This document shows, piece by piece, positions 54,643 through 63,974 of a stretch of 64,000 nucleotides of DNA. Position 1 is the first letter of the stretch. Each line of letters begins with the position of its first letter. A model generated the notes under the pieces. The model did not search any database. It was not told the origin of the DNA and saw nothing but the letters and a program-made list of their open reading frames with translations. Both the position numbers and the translations under genes were made by a program. The DNA comes from Desulfobulbaceae bacterium (lineage in GTDB: Bacteria; Desulfobacterota; Desulfobulbia; Desulfobulbales; Desulfocapsaceae): positions 28,357 to 92,356 of the forward strand of contig JAAELB010000881.1 in NCBI GenBank assembly GCA_024227155.1, given 5' to 3'.

Positions 54643-55785
54643 ACTGATTACAGTTGATCATCCCGGTAACTCCTTTAAAATCTGTAATTGAATAGAGTGT
54701 ATCGCGTAACGCCTGACGGCCGAGGTGGAGAGTGCCGTCCTCTTCCCGTACCATGGTTTGCTCAATAGCGTAGAAAAGAAGATCTACAGCATCGTAGCCG
54801 CTGAGATAATAATCAACTGTTGGTTGTTCGTTAAATGTAGTTTCGTATGAGTTGGCTAGTTGAGCCGCCTCTGCTGTCTTGGGACTGCTTGGACCTACAA
54901 AAAACATTCCTTTTGCTAACTCCCCAGTTTCATCAAGAAAACTTTTTTGGATTAAAGCTCCTCCACCGATGAGCAGTATATCTTTGAGAGCCGGTTGTGT
55001 TCTGGCCTGGAGGAGAATGTGGTTCCCTTCGGGTTGAAAAAGTGGGAAAAAGAGGAGTTCAGCACCAGAATTAACAACTGCGGCTAACACCGGTGCCATT
55101 TCCGTCTCCCCTTTATTGATAGCAGTGTCGAGGACTATTTGCCCTCCGAGATTTGCATAGGCTTTCTGGAAACTATCCGTCAATCCTCTGGTATAGATAT
55201 CGTTATCATGGATCGTCGCCGCTTTTTGCAGTCCGAGTTGCTTAAAAACATATTCGGCTGCGACTTTGCCGGCATTTTCTTCGTTTGACGCCGTTCGAAA
55301 ATATCCACTCTGCCAGTTAGGTGCGGCTTTTCCGGCGATAGAGGTGAGGAAAGGTGCGGAATTGTTGCCTGAAATCATAGTAAGGTCAGCCGCTGACATG
55401 GTTTGTGATGCGGTGGCTGCCGCTCCTGAACAGGTTGAACCGAAGATGGCAATGGTTTGGGGATCGGCAATGAGTTTAAGGGCTGAATTGGCACCTCCTT
55501 CGGGGGTGCATCCAGTATCTTCAATCTGTAGACTAATTGCGTGCCCTGATAAGGTGTTGCCACGTTTGTCAAGAGCGAGCTGCATACCGTTGAGTTGTGC
55601 TTCGCCAAGAAGTGCCACTTCTCCACTCAAAGCCTGCAAAACTCCAATTTTCAATGGTTCCTCGGGGGCGATAGTGACACATCCTATACTGTCGGTGCAG
55701 GTGATTCGTTGCAGGAGTAGAGGAACAGTGTGGCAATAAGAGTAATTGGAAGCAGGAATATACGAATTAATTTTGTCGGAAACAT
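54617..55785 (-). pseudogene. Branched-chain-amino-acid-type binding lipoprotein with nonsense and frameshift lesions
   Basis: The body is a type 1 periplasmic binding protein of the LivJ/Peripla_BP_6 class (KIGVLQALSGEVALLGEAQLNG, FGSTCSGAAATAS, YDAVDLLFYAIEQT). The true start is ATG 55785 after AGAGGTGATC, giving a lipoprotein signal (FLLPITLIATLFLYSC, lipobox Cys 25) in a different frame from the body. That frame hits TAG at 55684-55686 and returns to the body frame at a run of five C at 55664-55668. One substitution and one lost base explain this. The 3' end is also shifted after NQFGDCA. It likely served as a sensor partner of the adjacent kinase. Confidence 0.8.
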
Positions 55786-55872
55786 TGATCACCTCTGTAA
55801 AGAGCCGTCCAGCAATTAGATCTTGGGCGTTTGTCTCAGAATCCCCAGAAAAGGCATAATAGGCGATGATTG

Positions 55873-55941
55873 CATAATTTCAAAACACTCATCAGTTTTC
55901 TTGTTTTTTGTGACAGGTTTTTTGTAGTAAAGTACTAACCC
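55873..55941. repeat. Palindromic intergenic repeat, family B partial copy 3
   Basis: ATAATTTCAAAACACTC, then TTCTTGTTTTTTGTGACA and a tail AAAGTACTAACC align with the 3' two thirds of 7763-7873 and 29106-29218. The CACCCCACAAGG end is missing. Confidence 0.5.
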
Positions 55942-55971
55942 CGTATATGGTAATAAAGACGGGATAAGTAT

Positions 55972-56012
55972 CTTAGAAATTCATTCATAAGAAATATGAA
56001 TGAATTTCTAAG
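55972..56012. repeat. Perfect 18-bp hairpin
   Basis: Arms 55972-55989 and 55995-56012 are exact reverse complements around the loop AGAAA, with GTACTAAATTTTA after it. It shares the CTTAGAAATT start with DNA next to the family C repeat at 58443. It could be a terminator for the minus-strand gene at 56073-57314 or a repeat end. Confidence 0.6.
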
Positions 56013-56072
56013 GTACTAAATTTTACTGTATGGAGTATTTAAGGTCAAACTCAGTGAGTGTATTCACTTCAA

Positions 56073-57314
56073 TTAATCTGAATAGATCGAGTTTCCCGCA
56101 ACCCAGCCTGTTGAAAATGCAGCCTGGAGGTTGTAGCCGCCTGTGTCAGCCTGTATATCCAGTAACTCTCCAGCAATAAATAGTCTCTTTATCAGCTTGG
56201 ATTCCATGGTCACGGGATCGATCTCCTTGAGGCTAACCCCCCCCGCGGTAACGATAGCTTCATCCCAGGAGCGGTGACCGGTTATGTCAAAACGAAAATC
56301 TTTCAGCCAGCTTACCAGTTTCTTTCGTGTTTTTCCTGGAAACTGTGTTGTGTCTATATCTTTAGGAATTTTGCACTCAACAAGGCACACTTCGATGAGC
56401 TGTTTTGGAAGTATTCCGCGGAGTATGGATTCGATCGATTCACCTCTTCTGCTTTGAAGATCTCTGATTAAGCGAGCATCAAGTTTTTTTTCATCGAGTG
56501 CCGGTTTGAGATCAAGGGCGAGTTGTACACGTTTTTTTGTAGAAAGGGCTTCAATAATAAGCCCACTGAGAGTGAGCGCTGTTGGTCCGCTGAGACCAGA
56601 ACTGGTAAATGAGAGTTCACCAAATTCCTGAGTTTTTTTCTTTTTATCAACAAAGACTCGCACCTGTACGTTACGCAACTCGAGTCCTGCAAGCTTTCCC
56701 AGTGAGGGATGGTTACTTTTTATTGGAACCAGAGCGGGTCGCAGAGGAGTAATGGTGTGTCCCAGTTCTCGTAAAATCTGGTATCCATCCCCGGTGGAAC
56801 CGGTTCGAGGGTATGATTTACCGCCGGTGGCGATTATTACGTTATCACAACTATATTTTTTATCTTGGCAGAGTATTCCGCAGACGCCCCCATCTTTTAC
56901 CAAAATTCTGGTGACAGGGCTGTTTTCTCTGGTTTGAACGTGTAACTGCTTCAACCAGTTGTTGAATACTCGAACCACATCAAGGGCGCGACCGCTCTCG
57001 GGGAAATATCTTCCACCTCGTTCAAGTGTTAAGGGGAGCCCGTGGGTTGTAAAAAAATCCAGGAGTTCACTGGTGAAAAACTGCTGAAAACACTGTCTGA
57101 GAAAGCGTCCGTTTTTGCCGAAATGATTCATGAATTCGATTAATTCAGCATTGTTAGTCAGGTTGCAGCGACCTTTGCCGCTGATGCCAATCTTTCTTCC
57201 TGTCTTTGCCATTTTTTCAAGGAGTATAACCTTGCTTCCGCGCTCCGCAGCCCTGCCTGCTGCCATCAGCCCTGCAGCACCACCTCCAATAACTATGGTT
57301 TTACTTTGAATCAT
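56073..57314 (-). CDS. HI0933/BaiN-family flavoprotein
   Basis: A 413-residue NAD(P)/FAD-dependent oxidoreductase of the HI0933 (YhiN/BaiN) family. N-terminal GGGAAGLMAAGRAAERG binds FAD, KTGRKIGISGKGRCNLTN is the family signature, and GGKSYPRTGSTGDGY and the C-terminal GELLDIQADTGGYNLQAAFSTGWVAG block complete it. Related proteins reduce steroid-like or other unsaturated substrates, but most members have no known reaction. It stands alone, divergent from the FKBP gene. Confidence 0.88.
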   Translation of the reverse strand: MIQSKTIVIGGGAAGLMAAGRAAERGSKVILLEKMAKTGRKIGISGKGRCNLTNNAELIEFMNHFGKNGRFLRQCFQQFFTSELLDFFTTHGLPLTLERGGRYFPESGRALDVVRVFNNWLKQLHVQTRENSPVTRILVKDGGVCGILCQDKKYSCDNVIIATGGKSYPRTGSTGDGYQILRELGHTITPLRPALVPIKSNHPSLGKLAGLELRNVQVRVFVDKKKKTQEFGELSFTSSGLSGPTALTLSGLIIEALSTKKRVQLALDLKPALDEKKLDARLIRDLQSRRGESIESILRGILPKQLIEVCLVECKIPKDIDTTQFPGKTRKKLVSWLKDFRFDITGHRSWDEAIVTAGGVSLKEIDPVTMESKLIKRLFIAGELLDIQADTGGYNLQAAFSTGWVAGNSIYSD

Positions 57315-57702
57315 TAGCTGTCTACTTAATTGAATTGATATTTTCAGGGAGTCTGTCGTATTTTGCAGAGCAAAGGTAGTAACTCAACGCTGTTTGTCTC
57401 CATGAGCATACTATAGTGATTAACCATGGTAAATGGGAAAATAAAGGATGAACGGCATTGGGTTTTCCCATGGCTTATAGCCTGTCCTGTTCTTTTCAGG
57501 TGAGGTTGGTTGAATATTAATAAATAATGTTTATTTATAGCGAGGTCCGGCGGTTTTGCCGGAGTGTCGGACTCGACACATTGATAATACGTAGAATACA
57601 AGAGGAATTAACAGCGAAATCGCTGAGGATAATAGCTATCAGGTAAACGATACCCTCTGGACTATACAGGCTTTCAGGGGGCATACCACTAAAAGGAGAA
57701 AT
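57315..57702. other. Divergent intergenic region with two tandem hairpins
   Basis: No gene is seen. TCCGGC-GGTTTT-GCCGGA (57546-57563) is followed directly by GTGTCG-GACT-CGACAC (57564-57579), both perfect. They lie about 125 bp before the FKBP gene. An AT-rich stretch with TTTATTTATAG precedes them. Promoters for both flanking genes should be here. Confidence 0.45.
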
Positions 57703-58137
57703 ATGTCTGAAGTAAAAAAAGGTGATAACGTAAAAGTTCACTACACAGGAACATTGGAAGATGGTTCAGTATTCGATAGCTCCGAGGGAGGGGACCCCTT
57801 GAGCTTTGCCGTGGGAAGCGGGCAGGTTATCGAGGGTTTTGAGGAAGCTATCTTGAGTATGTCGGTGGGTGAGACCAAAACAGTGCTCATCCCTGTGGAT
57901 AAAGCATACGGGCAGCGTAACGATGAGATGGTTATACAGGCACCTATAGATCAGGTTCCACCCGATCTTAACCCGGAATTAGGCATGCGCCTTGAGATGG
58001 GTGGTGCCAATGGAGAGGTTCTTCGTGTGGTTGTGGTCGAAATTGCTGACACCCACATAACCCTTGATGCGAATCCGCCACTTGCTGGAAAGGATCTCAC
58101 CTTTAAACTTGAATTGGTTGAGTGTATCACCCAGTAG
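57703..58137 (+). CDS. FKBP-type peptidyl-prolyl isomerase (SlyD/SlpA-like)
   Basis: A 144-residue isomerase-chaperone. The FKBP core reads VKVHYTGTLEDGSVFDSS...PLSFAVGSGQVIEGFEEAI, and the insert-in-flap region lies at about 70-125 (PVDKAYGQRNDEMV...). The His/Cys-rich metal tail of E. coli SlyD is absent, so nickel delivery is unlikely. AAAAGGAG precedes ATG. It is a single-gene unit with a weak hairpin after it (58159-58193). Confidence 0.9.
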   Translation: MSEVKKGDNVKVHYTGTLEDGSVFDSSEGGDPLSFAVGSGQVIEGFEEAILSMSVGETKTVLIPVDKAYGQRNDEMVIQAPIDQVPPDLNPELGMRLEMGGANGEVLRVVVVEIADTHITLDANPPLAGKDLTFKLELVECITQ

Positions 58138-58458
58138 AAGTGGTTGTAGAAGTTTTCCCTGTGCAGAGTGGCCATTTTGTTTGCTCTGCGCAGTGTCTGA
58201 TACGATATGTCCTGATCGTGTACAGGTGCGGTGCTGCTGAATAGTTTTCCCTAACTCATGAAAGTGTTGTTGTCCTGCTCAACGACCTAACGAAACAGCC
58301 CTTCCAGTTCTCTCTCGTTTATTCTGTTGTGAATAATTAATTCAGTTGTGTATGATGCGGGTTGCGATGTTCTAGAACGTGGTAAACCATTTGATGTTTT
58401 ACCTAACTCCGATAAGTAGTTTAAGTCGGATCTCTTTAGTACCTTAGAAATTATTTTC
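58138..58458. other. Intergenic region after the FKBP gene
   Basis: CTGTGCAGAG / CTCTGCGCAG (58159-58193) forms a ten-pair stem with one wobble and is a weak terminator candidate. Otherwise no gene or known site is seen. Confidence 0.35.
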
Positions 58459-58510
58459 GTGAAGGTACTTATCCAAGCATTTTAGAAAGTTCCGATCTAT
58501 TCGGGTTAGG
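58459..58510 (+). repeat. Family C 52-bp intergenic repeat, copy 2
   Basis: Exact copy of 53384-53435. It ends 12 bp before the sigma-54 activator start, so it may contribute to that gene's ribosome site region or leader. Confidence 0.8.
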
Positions 58511-58522
58511 TGGTGTGAGAGG

Positions 58523-60301
58523 ATGAATAATAGCGAAGATTTATTCAAAGGAGTTGAAGACTTAATATGCAACCCACCGCCGCACTGGCGGGTGCTGAGC
58601 CAGGCAATTATCAATGTTTCCAGGAATTACGTCTTAGCAGTTGACCGGAAAAAAGGGGTTGTTTTCCAGGCTAATACTATTGCCAGTCAAAAATTCGGAA
58701 TCCTGGTAAGCCGTCTGCTGAAAGATGTATTGCCCGATCTTGTTCATATTGTCGACAAGGCGATGGCTGAAGGTAAGGCCCAGGTTGCCAATTCAATGCA
58801 GGTTGCGTCTGGGGAGTATCGGGTAAGCGTTAACCCAATACTAGTGGAAGATGAGTTGATTGGTGCTATCTGTCTGCTGGAAGAGAGCACCGAATTTGAG
58901 AAGGTTGCCAAACAGATGCAGTTCTTTCAGCATCTGACCTGGGAACTGGAAGCGATTATCAACTCCTCTTCAGACGGTCTCTTTGTCTGTGACGCCCAGG
59001 CTAATGTTATTCGTGTCAATCCTGCCTCTGAGCGTATTCACAAAGCGAAGGCAGAAGAGTTGATCGGAAAAAACATGAGGGACCTGATTAAAGAGGGTTT
59101 TATCGACGATTCTGCCGCGCTTCAGGCCAGTCAGCAGAAAACCACTGTAAGCTTGTTGCAGGAAAAAGATAATCGCAAGATGATCTCGATAGCAACTCCT
59201 GTTTTTGATAACGACGGCCAGATCATTCGTGTTGTGGTAAGTGAGCGTGACATCACTGAAATAGATAATCTACATCGTGAACTGGAAGAACAGGGTTCGC
59301 TGAAAGACCAATTGCAGCATCAGTTACTTGAAATGCAATTGGCTGAATTGAAAATCCATAAGATCATCGCCAGAAGCCCTTCAATGATAAAAATACTTGA
59401 AAAGGCGTTGAAGGTAAGTTCCGTGAATTCTACAGTTTTGATCACTGGTGAATCTGGAGTTGGTAAAGGGCTGATTGCAAATTTGATCCATAAAAATTCA
59501 GGTCGTGCTAAGAAACCATTAATCAGGATAAACTGTGGGGCTATACCTGAAACACTTATAGAGTCAGAACTTTTTGGCTATGAGGCAGGAGCCTTTACCG
59601 GGGCCAGGGCCGGAGGAAAACCTGGTTCTCTGGAATTGGCCAATGGTGGCAGTTTGTTTCTTGACGAAATCGGTGAACTGCCATTATCGGCCCAGGTTAA
59701 ATTATTACGTTTTTTGGAGAAAGGTCACCTTACAAGGCTAGGAGGGTCAAAGGTCCTTACCATAGACGCACGTATTTTGGTTGCTACTCATCGTAATTTA
59801 CAGGATATGGTGGCAAAGACCACTTTCCGTCAGGATCTATATTACCGCTTAAACGTCATTCCCCTGCATGTACCCGCTTTGAGGGAACGTAAAGAATGTA
59901 TCTCTCCTCTCATAAGGTATTATGTTGATTATTTTGCCGATATAGCCGGGACCCGTAAGCGGGTAAGCAGATCTACCCTGGATGCCCTGCTGTCCTATTC
60001 CTACCCGGGCAATGTTCGGGAGCTCATAAATATTTGTGAACATGCCATCGTCATGTCGGAGACCGAAGTCGTTGATAAACTGGATCTTCCCAAAGGTGTT
60101 GTGGAACGTGCACCAGAGTCGTCACTTGCCGATCACGGCTGGCCAGAGGAAATGAGTTTGAAGCAGATTATGGAGAGTGTGGAGAGACAAGTCATGGTTC
60201 AGGCGGTAAAAAAATATAAAAACCAGGCAGCGGCTGCTGAAGTGTTGGGCGTAAGCCAGCCTACCATTGCTCGGCGGCTAAAAAAATACAATATAGAGTA
60301 G
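58523..60301 (+). CDS. Sigma-54-dependent activator with two PAS domains, upstream of proline dehydrogenase
   Basis: A 592-residue enhancer-binding protein. PAS-like domains at about 20-125 and 140-255 (AIINSSSDGLFVCDAQANVIRVN), AAA+ domain with Walker A GESGVGKG at 308-315, GAFTGA at 356-361, LFLDEIGELP and a Fis-type helix-turn-helix at the end (AAAEVLGVSQPTIARRLKKY). It lacks a receiver domain, so it responds to a small molecule or redox state. The next gene, proline dehydrogenase, has a -24/-12 promoter at 60585, making this its likely activator, possibly sensing proline. Confidence 0.88.
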   Translation: MNNSEDLFKGVEDLICNPPPHWRVLSQAIINVSRNYVLAVDRKKGVVFQANTIASQKFGILVSRLLKDVLPDLVHIVDKAMAEGKAQVANSMQVASGEYRVSVNPILVEDELIGAICLLEESTEFEKVAKQMQFFQHLTWELEAIINSSSDGLFVCDAQANVIRVNPASERIHKAKAEELIGKNMRDLIKEGFIDDSAALQASQQKTTVSLLQEKDNRKMISIATPVFDNDGQIIRVVVSERDITEIDNLHRELEEQGSLKDQLQHQLLEMQLAELKIHKIIARSPSMIKILEKALKVSSVNSTVLITGESGVGKGLIANLIHKNSGRAKKPLIRINCGAIPETLIESELFGYEAGAFTGARAGGKPGSLELANGGSLFLDEIGELPLSAQVKLLRFLEKGHLTRLGGSKVLTIDARILVATHRNLQDMVAKTTFRQDLYYRLNVIPLHVPALRERKECISPLIRYYVDYFADIAGTRKRVSRSTLDALLSYSYPGNVRELINICEHAIVMSETEVVDKLDLPKGVVERAPESSLADHGWPEEMSLKQIMESVERQVMVQAVKKYKNQAAAAEVLGVSQPTIARRLKKYNIE

Positions 60302-60584
60302 TGAGACATTTCACGTTTATTCAAATGTGAATAAATAGTTTCTTGTGCTGTGTTCTTTCAGTAAATTGCGTCCATCTATTAGTGGGAATTCAAAGCTCAG
60401 AGTTCCTTGCTAATTTCCTTCAATTTCTATTTTCCTGTCAGAAGCGACCATGTTATTAAAATTGTAAGGTGTTGGTATTTGTTAGTATACGTCAGTTATT
60501 GATTTTATATCTTACCCTGTGCTTCTTTTATGAGGTTGCTCCCACCAATGCATAGTAGAGCTGTTTTGAGACATTACAGTTGTT
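60302..60584. other. Intergenic region upstream of the proline dehydrogenase promoter
   Basis: An AT-rich stretch with no gene. It should contain the activator's upstream sites; I could not identify a clear inverted repeat. Confidence 0.35.
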
Positions 60585-60600
60585 TGGCATCATTATTGCT
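60585..60600 (+). promoter_or_regulatory. Sigma-54 (-24/-12) promoter of the proline dehydrogenase operon
   Basis: TGGCATCATTATTGCT has GG and GC separated by ten bases and a consensus TTGCT -12 box; the -24 box differs by one base from TGGCAC. It is about 148 bp before the ATG at 60748 and just downstream of a sigma-54 activator gene. Confidence 0.72.
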
Positions 60601-60747
60601 ATGTTTTTTGTGAAGCATCTGGGAAATGGGTCGTGTGTCTGCCTGCTAGTTACCGATTAACCTCAAAGGAAGTATCAGAGGAGCAGATAAAAGTATTGTT
60701 ATATAGGGTATTCGGGATAAAAAATACTATGTAAACGGAGGATCAAT

Positions 60748-61659
60748 ATGTTCAATAAACTGATATCAAATATACTGCCGTACATGCCCAAGAAGTTAGT
60801 ATGGCAGTTCTCAAAAGATTATGTTGCTGGAGAAACCATTGAAGATGCCGTGAACGCGGCCAAAAAACTTAATGAGCAAGGTATTCTGACCACCATTGAT
60901 GTTTTGGGTGAGTTCATTAAAAACCTTGATGAGGCAGAAGCAAATAAAAACGAGTATCTTGAGGTTATTGAAGCAGCAGAGAAGGCTGGAGTTGATGGTA
61001 ACTATAGCCTGAAGCCAACATTTTTTGGACTTCTCATAGATAAAGAAGTGGCATATAAACACATCCGTGAAATTGTAGAAAAAGCAGCTTCATACGATAA
61101 CTTTGTTAGAATCGATATGGAGGATTCTCCCTGTACAGATATGGAGATTGATATCTATAGAAGGATAAAAGAGGAGTTTCCCAATAATGTAGGTCTTGTG
61201 GTACAGTGTTATTTAAAAAGAACGCATCAGGATATAAAAGATCTGACGGACATAAATAATGATGAGAGTCCGGTCAATTTACGCTTATGCAAAGGGATTT
61301 ATGTAGAGCCTGCATCCATTGCCTATAAGAATTATGATGAAATAAACGAACATTTTCTTGAAGACATAGAACTCATGTTGCAAGAGAAGATGTACCCGGC
61401 AATTGCAACCCATGATAAGCCGGTAGTTGAAGGCGCCTACAAATTGCTTGAAAAATATAACCCTGCAAAGGAAGAATATGAATTTCAGATGCTTTATGGG
61501 GTGACCCCGGCTCTGCGACAGTCTATTCTCGACAAGGGGCATAGAATGCGAGTTTATGTTCCTTTTGGCAAACAGTGGTTCGGTTACTGCACTCGTCGAG
61601 TAAAGGAAAATCCAGCTATGGCCAGTGTTATTTTGAAGGCCATATTTATAAAAGGGTAG
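60748..61659 (+). CDS. Proline dehydrogenase (monofunctional)
   Basis: A 303-residue flavin-dependent TIM-barrel enzyme oxidising L-proline to pyrroline-5-carboxylate and passing electrons to the quinone pool. The C-terminal substrate-binding motif is seen as WFGYCTRRVKENP, and RIDMEDSP and the THDKPVVEGAY segment match the family. It has no PutA-type aldehyde dehydrogenase domain. Strong ribosome site (GGAGG-ATCAAT-ATG). The aldehyde:ferredoxin oxidoreductase gene follows 78 bp later, suggesting that it handles the semialdehyde formed from pyrroline-5-carboxylate. Confidence 0.9.
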   Translation: MFNKLISNILPYMPKKLVWQFSKDYVAGETIEDAVNAAKKLNEQGILTTIDVLGEFIKNLDEAEANKNEYLEVIEAAEKAGVDGNYSLKPTFFGLLIDKEVAYKHIREIVEKAASYDNFVRIDMEDSPCTDMEIDIYRRIKEEFPNNVGLVVQCYLKRTHQDIKDLTDINNDESPVNLRLCKGIYVEPASIAYKNYDEINEHFLEDIELMLQEKMYPAIATHDKPVVEGAYKLLEKYNPAKEEYEFQMLYGVTPALRQSILDKGHRMRVYVPFGKQWFGYCTRRVKENPAMASVILKAIFIKG

Positions 61660-61737
61660 TGTAACGTCTGGTTCATCAATGATCGAACTGATGTTCCTGG
61701 ATACGATAGTAATGAGCATTGGAAAAGGAGTAATATA

Positions 61738-63444
61738 ATGTTCAATGTTTTAAGGATAAATACGGTAACAGGTGAAGTAAAAAGGGAAAACGGTAACTCT
61801 AAGCAGTTTCTGCTTGGGGGAAGAACACTTTCTTCACAACTGGTTAGCGAGGAAATCCCGGCAAGTTGTGATCCATTCGGTAAAAGAAATAAGCTCTTTT
61901 TTTGTAATGGCGCCCTCAGTGGGACTACGGTTTCCAGCTCGGACAGAGTCAGTATAGGCAGCAAGAGTCCTCTCACTGGTGGTATAAAAGAAAGCAACGC
62001 CGGCGGAGTCGTTGGTTTGAGAATGGAACAGCAGGGGCTTCGCACTATTGTCCTTGAAGACGCACCCGATAAAGATTCCCAGTGGAAGATTATCGTCATC
62101 GGCAAGGATAAAACAGAACTGATTGACGGAGGTTTTCTTGCTGGAAAGGGGGTCTACGAAAAATCCGATTTGTTGAGTGAGAAATTTGGCAAGAAAGCTG
62201 GTTGTATAACTATTGGTCCGGCGGGCGAAAATCTTCTCTTTGCCTCCGGCATAGCCTGCTCTGATCCCCATGGTGTCTGTTCCCGCTACGCCGGACGGGG
62301 TGGTCTTGGCGCAGTGATGGGTTCAAAACGTATCATCGCAATGGTGATTCTTGCCGATGGTGAAGAAAAGGTGCAATACTTTGACAAAGAGGCCTTCCAG
62401 AAAGCCTCTAAGAGAATTGTGTCTCTACTCAAAGAGAACCCAGTTTCGACAAAATTCACTAAATATGGCACAGCAGCCATGGTGGATATCTGCCAGGCAG
62501 TCAAGGTTTTGCCTACCCGAAATTTTACCAATGGTACAATGGAAGGTGCTGAGAAAATCAATGCACAAACCATGTACGATACCATTAAGGAGCGGGGAGG
62601 AGAAGGTCGTACTCAACATGCCTGTATGAATCCCTGTGCAATACAGTGTTCTAATGTCTATCCGGAAAAAGACGGAAAGCTGCTTTGCTCACCCATTGAA
62701 TATGAGACCATGGCACTTATGGGCTCTAATCTCTGCCTGAAAAATCTTGATACCATTGCCAAGATGAATCGAATAGCCAATGATGCCGGGGTTGATACCC
62801 TTGATTGTGGTGCTGCAATCGGTGTGGCCATGGAAGCGGGTCTTGCTGAATTTGGTGATGATGAGGCTGCGATTTCAATGATGGAGGAGATCCTGAATGT
62901 GACCCCTATGGGTCGTATTTTGGCATCCGGGGTTAAAATTGCTGCCAAGGTATTTGGTGTTCGACATGCACCCCATGTTCTGGGACAGGCTCTTCCTGCC
63001 TATGAGCCCCGTGGAACCAAAGGGATGGCAATGACCTACCTTTCTTCACCCATGGGAGCGGATCACACCTTTGGCTTTACCCTTCGGGATGAGGAAGATC
63101 CAATTACTAAAGAAGGGAAGGTTGCACTGTCGAAAAAGTTCCAGGTGATTGGTTCAAGAATGGACGCAATGGGATTGTGTAATTTTGTTCGCTATTCAGT
63201 GCGCGATGATATGACTCCACTTTTGGATCTCATCAAAGCACGCTATGATGTTGAGATCAGTGATACTGAATTCGACGATTTTGTCAAAGATACCTTGCGC
63301 ATGGAACATCAATTTAATACCGATGCAGGTATTACCGCACTGGATTATCGATTTACAGAAACCTTTTATGATGTGGCACAGACGGATACTCTGGAAAAAA
63401 TAGATATCACAGATGAGGAAACCGCCGAGGCCAGGATGTGGTAA
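61738..63444 (+). CDS. Aldehyde:ferredoxin oxidoreductase (tungsten-type)
   Basis: A 568-residue AOR-family enzyme that oxidises aldehydes to acids with ferredoxin as acceptor, using a bis-pterin tungsten centre and one [4Fe-4S] cluster. The cluster cysteines are in CMNPCAIQC with a distal Cys in MGLCNFVRY; DTLDCGAAIGVAMEAG is a typical pterin-binding region. AGGAG precedes ATG. It overlaps a MoaD-like gene (GTG inside its last codons), as is common for AOR operons. Placed after proline dehydrogenase, glutamate semialdehyde is the attractive substrate; general aldehyde detoxification is the alternative. Confidence 0.9.
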   Translation: MFNVLRINTVTGEVKRENGNSKQFLLGGRTLSSQLVSEEIPASCDPFGKRNKLFFCNGALSGTTVSSSDRVSIGSKSPLTGGIKESNAGGVVGLRMEQQGLRTIVLEDAPDKDSQWKIIVIGKDKTELIDGGFLAGKGVYEKSDLLSEKFGKKAGCITIGPAGENLLFASGIACSDPHGVCSRYAGRGGLGAVMGSKRIIAMVILADGEEKVQYFDKEAFQKASKRIVSLLKENPVSTKFTKYGTAAMVDICQAVKVLPTRNFTNGTMEGAEKINAQTMYDTIKERGGEGRTQHACMNPCAIQCSNVYPEKDGKLLCSPIEYETMALMGSNLCLKNLDTIAKMNRIANDAGVDTLDCGAAIGVAMEAGLAEFGDDEAAISMMEEILNVTPMGRILASGVKIAAKVFGVRHAPHVLGQALPAYEPRGTKGMAMTYLSSPMGADHTFGFTLRDEEDPITKEGKVALSKKFQVIGSRMDAMGLCNFVRYSVRDDMTPLLDLIKARYDVEISDTEFDDFVKDTLRMEHQFNTDAGITALDYRFTETFYDVAQTDTLEKIDITDEETAEARMW

Positions 63445-63656
63445 CGCTAAACTTCAAGCTCAGCAATCTTGGTAGCGTGCATTCAGACATCGCTACACCT
63501 GCAAGCTTTGAAATGGTTCTACAGCATTGTGCTGCTAAAAATGACAAGACCTTCGGCTCTGTTATAGCGGTGAGGGATGGTAAGGTTGTAGGCCTTCAGG
63601 ATGCTGTGGCTGAGGGAGACGTTATCGATATTTACCCTGCAATTTCTGGCGGATAG
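63438..63656 (+). CDS. MoaD/ThiS-like sulfur-carrier protein
   Basis: A 72-residue beta-grasp protein ending in the Gly-Gly (PAISGG) that is adenylated and thiocarboxylated. Such proteins next to AOR genes supply the dithiolene sulfur of the tungstopterin cofactor. It starts at GTG 63438, overlapping the AOR stop by 7 bp, so its synthesis is coupled to AOR. Confidence 0.87.
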   Translation: MVTLNFKLSNLGSVHSDIATPASFEMVLQHCAAKNDKTFGSVIAVRDGKVVGLQDAVAEGDVIDIYPAISGG

Positions 63657-63752
63657 TAGCGTCAGTTGTGCAGGGTGGTGGGTTGGGCTATTGTAATTAG
63701 GTAAACCATAACGGTCTGGTATTAAAAATCTCAGGCGAATAGGAACTAAGGT

Positions 63753-63974
63753 ATGGCCAAGAAAGTGCTCAAGGAGCTTACAGTTAACAGAGACTGGTGC
63801 AAAGGTTGCGAAATCTGCGTCAGTTTCTGCCCGAAAAAAGTACTTGAACTTGACTCCAGGGACAAGGCAGTAGTTGTTAGTCCGGAGGATTGTATCTGTT
63901 GTAAGTTATGCGAATTGCGGTGCCCCGATCTGGCGATCGAGGTGTTAACAGACCAGGATAATGACAATGAGTGA
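63753..63974 (+). CDS. korD: Ferredoxin-like delta subunit of 2-oxoacid:ferredoxin oxidoreductase
   Basis: A 73-residue protein with two [4Fe-4S] motifs, CKGCEICVSFCP and CICCKLCELRCP, the form found as KorD/OorD. It overlaps the next start by 8 bp. The next gene opens like KorA, so the operon probably encodes 2-oxoglutarate:ferredoxin oxidoreductase. This would take glutamate-derived 2-oxoglutarate to succinyl-CoA and yield more reduced ferredoxin. Confidence 0.85.
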   Translation: MAKKVLKELTVNRDWCKGCEICVSFCPKKVLELDSRDKAVVVSPEDCICCKLCELRCPDLAIEVLTDQDNDNE

